The position numbers and the translations under genes were made by a program. From positions 1 to 18,067 of the forward strand of contig USQK01000032.1 of the NCBI GenBank assembly GCA_900556785.1: a stretch of 18,067 nt of DNA. Direction: 5' to 3'. This DNA comes from an uncultured Veillonella sp. (GTDB lineage Bacteria > Bacillota > Negativicutes > Veillonellales > Veillonellaceae). The notes under the pieces were generated by a model, which had not been told where the DNA came from, ran no database searches, and was given only the letters and a program-made list of their open reading frames with translations. Below, one piece after another: positions 13,970 to 18,067 of the stretch. The stretch's first letter is position 1; each line of letters begins with the position of its first letter.

Positions 13970-15085
13970 TTAATGTCCTAATATAAATTTACGTAATGGT
14001 TTAGGTACATGGTTCAATGTCACGGCAGTCAAATAGGACAGGCCTAGCGCCATCACATACATAGCTAGCACATTAACTACGGTATATAAAAGATTATATT
14101 TAGCCATCACGCCAGAGATGATTACCAACCAGAATGGATGTGCTAAATAAATACCGTAAGACTTATCCCCTATTTCTGACCAAGTGGATTCCATAGTCGC
14201 ATTCATTGGTAAGGTTTGGAATAAGAACAGACTAAATAGTGTTCCCAGTCCAGTATAGAGGACACCCATTGGGCTCATTTGATGAACTGTATAGATTGCT
14301 TCTAGAACAGTATAATGCCATACGTCCATGACATAGTAGTAGGATCCGAGCATCAATAAAATAGAACCTACCGCACTAATGCCTAACAAGTAGCGATAGC
14401 GCCACATGTATTCGCATACCGTTTCATAGCGCTCAGCACATACAGCCCCCAACAGGAATATCCACACATAATGGATAACCCAATAGTTAAGTCTCATGTC
14501 AAAAAGATATTTCAACACAGGGTTATTACTGAGATGTTCTGTTACCCAACGGCCAAGCATGTAAGATGATACATAATCGATGCCAACTTGGATGATAAAT
14601 AGTAATACCATCCAGAATACAGGACGTTTTAAGATGACTTTCACCATAGCTCGCCATAACGGCATCATCACGTAGAACCATAAGAGGATAACCATAAAGT
14701 ATAAATGATACATAGACGTACCAAATAATAGATTTACAGCCAATGGTCCCGGATGCAAATTTCCTAGATTATGCGCCGTTAGTCCCGTGTAGAGCAAATA
14801 AAATATGGACCACGTAATATATGGAAATAGCACCACCTGAATACGGCGGTGCATAAATTCCTTATATGAGAATGGTCCCTCTACTGATGTATGGTAGAAC
14901 AATCCAAATGCAGAGAGGAAGAAAAATGCTGGTACCCCAAAGCGCGATAGAATTTCTAAGACGCTAATGAGTTCTAAATTTACAAAAGGATTTTGTAATG
15001 CGTAAGAACCTACATGAATGCCGATAACACCGAGCATACAGAGGCCACGCATATAAGTAATTTCCGGTAAAAATGCTTTTTTCAT
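13970..15085 (-). CDS. Acyltransferase-3 family membrane protein
   Basis: A protein of 371 residues from the ATG at 15085 (373 from 15091). It has about ten hydrophobic helices and the acyltransferase-3 layout: EITYMRGLCMLGVIGIHVG near the N terminus with the conserved Arg and the catalytic His, SRFGVPAFFFLSAFGLF in helix 2, an RR(I)QVVLFPYITWS turn, and SYGIYLAHPFW near the end. Such proteins O-acetylate surface sugars or peptidoglycan from the inner membrane. I choose 15085 because AGGGA is 6 bases upstream of it but directly touches the ATG at 15091. It follows the DUF4127 gene by about 16 bases and ends at a strong terminator, so an envelope polymer modified together with the DUF4127 protein is plausible. 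Confidence 0.85.
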   Translation of the reverse strand: MKKAFLPEITYMRGLCMLGVIGIHVGSYALQNPFVNLELISVLEILSRFGVPAFFFLSAFGLFYHTSVEGPFSYKEFMHRRIQVVLFPYITWSIFYLLYTGLTAHNLGNLHPGPLAVNLLFGTSMYHLYFMVILLWFYVMMPLWRAMVKVILKRPVFWMVLLFIIQVGIDYVSSYMLGRWVTEHLSNNPVLKYLFDMRLNYWVIHYVWIFLLGAVCAERYETVCEYMWRYRYLLGISAVGSILLMLGSYYYVMDVWHYTVLEAIYTVHQMSPMGVLYTGLGTLFSLFLFQTLPMNATMESTWSEIGDKSYGIYLAHPFWLVIISGVMAKYNLLYTVVNVLAMYVMALGLSYLTAVTLNHVPKPLRKFILGH

Positions 15086-15101
15086 GTCCATTCCCTATTC
15101 A

Positions 15102-16916
15102 TTATTGACCAGGTACAACTGCAGGTGTTGGCACAAGGCGTGGACCTTGAGATGTTGTAGCCGGTTGTTTTACTACTGGAATTACAGATGCTGTAGTTTG
15201 AGCAGCTGCTGTCTTTACTGGTTGAGCAGGTTGTGCTGGTGCAGCTTGACCATTAGCCTTAGCTGCTTCCTCAGCCTTAGCCTTAGCCTCTGCCTCAGCT
15301 TTAGCTTTCGCTTCTGCTTCACGTTTCAAGCGCAATTCTTTTTCAAGAGGTACCACTGGTTTGTCGTAAACAGTGATATCTGTTTCGAATAGACGACCCC
15401 AAGGGAATGTAGCTTTTACTGTACGAGGATCGATTTTAAGATATTTTTCAGCGAAGTCTTGAATCCGTTCGCCTAAGTAGCTTTCAAGACGTTCATTTAA
15501 CTCGCCAGAATAACGTACATTATCTGTGCGAATAGAGTCTTGCATACGGTAAATATCTTTGCGGATATTTGCTTGGTACGCCCAGTTATCCAAATATTGT
15601 TGAGTCAACATCTTGCGGTGACCTTCTGGGCTCATAGTTTTGAGCAATACCCCTTGCGCAATGGCGTAGCCTACCGTATTACTTGCGGTATTCCAACCAT
15701 TGTACGCACCGATTTTGTATAACATATCGCGTTTGTACATAGCAGCTACTAATGTATTGTCCGCACCATTGTTATAAGCAATATCAGCAACGCTTACGTT
15801 TACACCAGAATCAACAGCTTGTTGAATTCGATCTACGAAAGCATTTGTAGAATTAGAAATCATCGGGAAGTTCTCGAAGCTTTCAGATTCACCAGTGCTT
15901 GTAGTAAGTGGTGTATTTACTGCTAACAACACAGTTGGTTTACCTTGTGTCACCATAGTGCCACCTACGGCCTCAACGTGTTGCGCAATTGTTTTATCGA
16001 TAGTTTGGTCTTCGTAACCTGGCAATGTTTTACCGCCACCACCAAGTGGATAAATTACGGAGAATGTTGGTTTTTCTGTACTTTCATCGGTACGAGAACG
16101 AGCCATCAACAAGAGCCCAAGTTGGTCGGCACCAGGGAAGCTACCATATTTCTCAGCAGGAATATCCTTAGAGTATTTACTTAAGTAACGACCTTCTAAT
16201 GCAGATTGGGACAATTGAGATGTATCATCATGGCCCAATGCAAAGTAATCGAATACACCGCTACGAGTTTCGTCGATCAACTCTTTGTTGATTTTCATAT
16301 TTTTTTGACGGCGGTCAAACCAGTCTTGTAAATATTCTACAGGAACAGAGGCTTGTAAGCTCATCAATTTTTGAGTTTCCTCTTGTGTTAAGGAGCCAGA
16401 GTCTAATTTATCTTGCAATGCTGCAATTTGGAAGATAGTAGGACCATATTCTGCATAATAAGCTGGTTCAGTGCCGCCACCACTAGCACGTGGAGAACGC
16501 ATTACAGTACCAAAGCCATAAATACGCACGTTTTTATTACGAGCTTTTAAGGATTCAATACGTTTTAAACGGCTTTCCAATGTAGTCAGTGGAATGTTGT
16601 GTTTACGAGAGTCTACAAGACCACCATAGATAAGCGTATCTGTACTCAATACCATCACATCAGCACGGCCTGCATTTTGTTCAACCCAAGCCATGATTTG
16701 ATCTGCTTGACCTTGGTAATTCTTACCAGAAATCAAATTTTGAGGTGGCGTCAATATAGTCATACCTGCTTCGCGAGCTGTATCTACAGTATATTGTAAA
16801 CTTACAGGGCGATCATCTTGAGGTACATACAACACGGTTTCCGCATCAATTTTAATAGATGTGCCAGTAGCGATAGCTGCAACCATAAGTGCTACTTTCA
16901 ACCATTTATTCGTCAT
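15102..16916 (-). CDS. Secreted DUF4127 protein with repetitive tail
   Basis: A 604-residue protein. Residues 1-25 (MTNKWLKVALMVAAIATGTS..., cut likely after DA) form a signal peptide. The body (about 26-525) is DUF4127, starting with VLYVPQDDRPVS, with VLSTDTLIYGGLV, GFGTVMRSPRASGGG, FDYFALGHDDTSQ and NNGADNTL; the many Asp/Gly/Asn motifs look enzymatic, but I know no proven reaction. Residues 532-554 are a highly charged Ala/Glu/Lys helix repeat, and 555-604 a Pro/Ala/Thr tail, resembling a periplasmic spacer or wall-spanning linker. The ATG at 16916 has AAGGAGA. It forms an operon with the acyltransferase gene behind it. The protein should act outside the inner membrane. Confidence 0.85.
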   Translation of the reverse strand: MTNKWLKVALMVAAIATGTSIKIDAETVLYVPQDDRPVSLQYTVDTAREAGMTILTPPQNLISGKNYQGQADQIMAWVEQNAGRADVMVLSTDTLIYGGLVDSRKHNIPLTTLESRLKRIESLKARNKNVRIYGFGTVMRSPRASGGGTEPAYYAEYGPTIFQIAALQDKLDSGSLTQEETQKLMSLQASVPVEYLQDWFDRRQKNMKINKELIDETRSGVFDYFALGHDDTSQLSQSALEGRYLSKYSKDIPAEKYGSFPGADQLGLLLMARSRTDESTEKPTFSVIYPLGGGGKTLPGYEDQTIDKTIAQHVEAVGGTMVTQGKPTVLLAVNTPLTTSTGESESFENFPMISNSTNAFVDRIQQAVDSGVNVSVADIAYNNGADNTLVAAMYKRDMLYKIGAYNGWNTASNTVGYAIAQGVLLKTMSPEGHRKMLTQQYLDNWAYQANIRKDIYRMQDSIRTDNVRYSGELNERLESYLGERIQDFAEKYLKIDPRTVKATFPWGRLFETDITVYDKPVVPLEKELRLKREAEAKAKAEAEAKAKAEEAAKANGQAAPAQPAQPVKTAAAQTTASVIPVVKQPATTSQGPRLVPTPAVVPGQ

Positions 16917-16938
16917 AAATCAAATCTCCTTCTGTGTA

Positions 16939-16957
16939 GCGAGTACTCCCGACTCGC
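16939..16957 (-). other. Small hairpin in the DUF4127 leader
   Basis: GCGAGT (16939-16944) pairs with ACTCGC (16952-16957) around 7 bases. In the mRNA it ends about 8 bases before the AAGGAGA ribosome site. No T-run follows, so it is not a terminator. It could affect translation or stability; a nested GAGTACTC palindrome makes alternative pairing possible. Confidence 0.4.
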
Positions 16958-17027
16958 AAAATTAACTGTTTTATAATACTCTCTTTTTCTGACACTTTTA
17001 TGAAATGTTCATATGCTCAATATTATA

Positions 17028-17036
17028 ATTATATCA
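17028..17036 (-). promoter_or_regulatory. Extended -10 promoter of DUF4127 operon
   Basis: TGATATAAT on the minus strand lies 9 bases after the stop codon of the TRIC-like gene. The leader to the ATG at 16916 would be about 105 bases and contains the hairpin at 16939-16957. The surrounding DNA is very AT-rich, which lowers certainty. Confidence 0.45.
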
Positions 17037-17044
17037 TTTGACTA

Positions 17045-17692
17045 TTATTTCGCAACTGGCTTGGTTTTTCCTACCTTCGGTAGACTCCAATTGTACTTGA
17101 TGGCTAACAAACGGATAACGAGTACCACTGTGAAAGCACCATATACGGCCATACTGTCCCAACTAGATGTAACCATAAGATAATAAACGATGCCGCCAAT
17201 AATACTAGGCAAGGCATATACATCCTCTTTCAAAACAGATGGGATGCGTTGCGCCAACATATCGCGGATAATACCGCCACCAACAGCAGTGATTGTACCG
17301 AGCAACACAATAAAGATAGGCAACTCTGGATAGAGTTTAAAACCTGCAGAAGCACCTGTTACGGTAAATGATGCTAAGCCTAATGCATCGGCTAATAAAT
17401 AACTAGCTCGACTACGAGGCCCCATCGCATGCTTGCGATATCGGCTGTTATAAATCAAGAACACGATAACAGTTACCACTAAAACAACGGTAACATACAC
17501 TACATTTCGCAATGAATTCGGCGGAAAATAGCCGAGCAACACGTCCCGTACAATACCACCACCAATAGCAGTAGCCAATGCAAGGACAGTCATACCAAAT
17601 ATATCCATCTTCCGAGCTACCCCAACGAGTGCACCGGATACAGCAAAGGCAATGGTGCCAATCATATCAAACATATACCATATAATATCCAT
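17045..17692 (-). CDS. TRIC-like cation channel family protein (UPF0126/YadS)
   Basis: A 215-residue inner-membrane protein of two repeated three-helix units. Each repeat carries the family signature: TAIGGGIVRDVLLG (41-54) and TAVGGGIIRDMLA (135-147), with the GGG kinks and RD pair. Bacterial and archaeal members fold as trimeric intracellular-cation-type channels; some homologues are annotated as glycine transporters. Seven helices, length as expected. I place the start at the ATG at 17692, where GGGGGA lies 3-4 bases upstream. An open frame continues 90 bases further upstream but its residues are polar and unlike the family, and it would run into tadA's leader. It diverges from tadA. Confidence 0.88.
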   Translation of the reverse strand: MDIIWYMFDMIGTIAFAVSGALVGVARKMDIFGMTVLALATAIGGGIVRDVLLGYFPPNSLRNVVYVTVVLVVTVIVFLIYNSRYRKHAMGPRSRASYLLADALGLASFTVTGASAGFKLYPELPIFIVLLGTITAVGGGIIRDMLAQRIPSVLKEDVYALPSIIGGIVYYLMVTSSWDSMAVYGAFTVVLVIRLLAIKYNWSLPKVGKTKPVAK

Positions 17693-17751
17693 AATTCCCC
17701 CATATAATCTATTCGCATAACTGCGTACACTGTGATAGACTTTATGTAAGA

Positions 17752-17758
17752 TATTATA
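17752..17758. promoter_or_regulatory. Possible divergent -10 boxes between the TRIC-like gene and tadA
   Basis: The minus strand has TATAAT at 17753-17758, which would start the channel gene with a leader of about 55 bases. TATTAT at 17752-17757 on the plus strand overlaps it but lies very close to the tadA ribosome site. A plus-strand TATAAT at 17703-17708 is the better-placed candidate for tadA. No strong -35 is seen for any of them. Confidence 0.35.
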
Positions 17759-17775
17759 CATGAAGAGGTATGCCA

Positions 17776-18067
17776 ATGACAAAAGACATTACTGTAGACA
17801 TTGAAAATATGGATGAACGCTCTCGCGACGAGTATTTTATGGCCATCGCTATGGAAGAAGCTCACAAGGCTTATGAACTTGGAGAAATCCCTATCGGTGC
17901 CATTCTCGTAAAAGATAATACAATCGTTTCGCGCCACCACAATCGTCGTGAACTCGATCATGATGCAACGGCCCATGCAGAGGTCCTCGTAATCCGTGAA
18001 GCATGCGATGTTCTCAAGCGCTGGCGGTTGACTGGTTGTACCCTGTATGTTACGATAGAGCCGTGTC
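17776..18067 (+). CDS. tadA: tRNA adenosine(34) deaminase, 3'-truncated by window edge
   Basis: The first 97 residues of TadA, running off the right edge. The cytidine/deoxycytidylate deaminase zinc site is visible: H67 and E69 in HAEV, then the start of the PCxxC motif at EPC (residues 95-97). GEIPIGAILVKD and HNRRELDHDATAHAEV are typical of TadA, which converts A34 to inosine in tRNA-Arg(ACG). I use the ATG at 17776: AGAGG lies 7 bases upstream. An in-frame ATG two codons earlier sits on that site. About 18 residues (MTKDITVDIENMDERSRD) precede the usual family start, a modest N-terminal extension. It is the only plus-strand gene here and diverges from the TRIC-like gene. Confidence 0.92.
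   Translation, partial: MTKDITVDIENMDERSRDEYFMAIAMEEAHKAYELGEIPIGAILVKDNTIVSRHHNRRELDHDATAHAEVLVIREACDVLKRWRLTGCTLYVTIEPC

Noticed and set aside
17693..17782. N-terminal extension of the TRIC-like protein by 30 residues
   Set aside because: The internal ATG at 17692 has a GGGGGA site and matches the usual family start; the extension is polar and overlaps the tadA start.
17662..17976. 104-codon minus-strand frame crossing the tadA start
   Set aside because: It is antisense to the confident tadA coding region and overlaps the TRIC-like start; composition is unlike a real protein.

Overview
The window reads as chromosomal DNA of a Negativicutes bacterium, most likely Veillonella or a close relative. 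This is inferred from protein style, AT-rich intergenic DNA, strong AGGAGG-type ribosome binding sites, and a mix of Firmicutes-type gene order with an outer-membrane-type secreted protein. No database search was possible. All genes but one lie on the minus strand, and the only plus-strand gene (tadA) is cut by the right edge. I see no rRNA, tRNA, insertion sequence, phage gene or CRISPR array. No gap without a gene exceeds about 175 bases.

Reading in the direction of transcription (right to left): tadA (+) diverges from a TRIC-like channel gene. A secreted DUF4127 protein with a repetitive Ala/Lys/Glu and Pro-rich tail follows, with a membrane acyltransferase behind it and a strong terminator. 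Next is a probable operon of a D-amino-acid aminotransferase, metN, metI, a YerC/TrpR-like regulator, a TauE/SafE-family permease and a short-chain dehydrogenase. A pair of envelope or stress-type genes (DUF697 domain plus LEA-like repeats, then DUF1232/YkvA) has its own promoter and terminator.

The left third begins at a near-consensus promoter that drives acyl-CoA thioesterase, glutamate racemase, a membrane-anchored unknown protein and a CofE-like glutamate ligase. An intrinsic terminator follows immediately before a hydantoinase/oxoprolinase-family ATPase and a zinc deacetylase whose reading frames overlap. The last unit is rph-rdgB-yfcE (RNase PH, dITPase, metallophosphoesterase), starting from an extended -10 promoter with a strong 5' hairpin.

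Two contexts suggest function. First, D-amino-acid aminotransferase next to MetNI suggests uptake and conversion of D-methionine. Second, glutamate racemase, a glutamyl-ligase fold, an oxoprolinase-like ATPase and a zinc amidohydrolase in succession suggest glutamyl or cyclic-amide chemistry inserted into the thioesterase-racemase...rph-rdgB-yfcE neighbourhood also known from Bacillus. Both are inferences from gene context.
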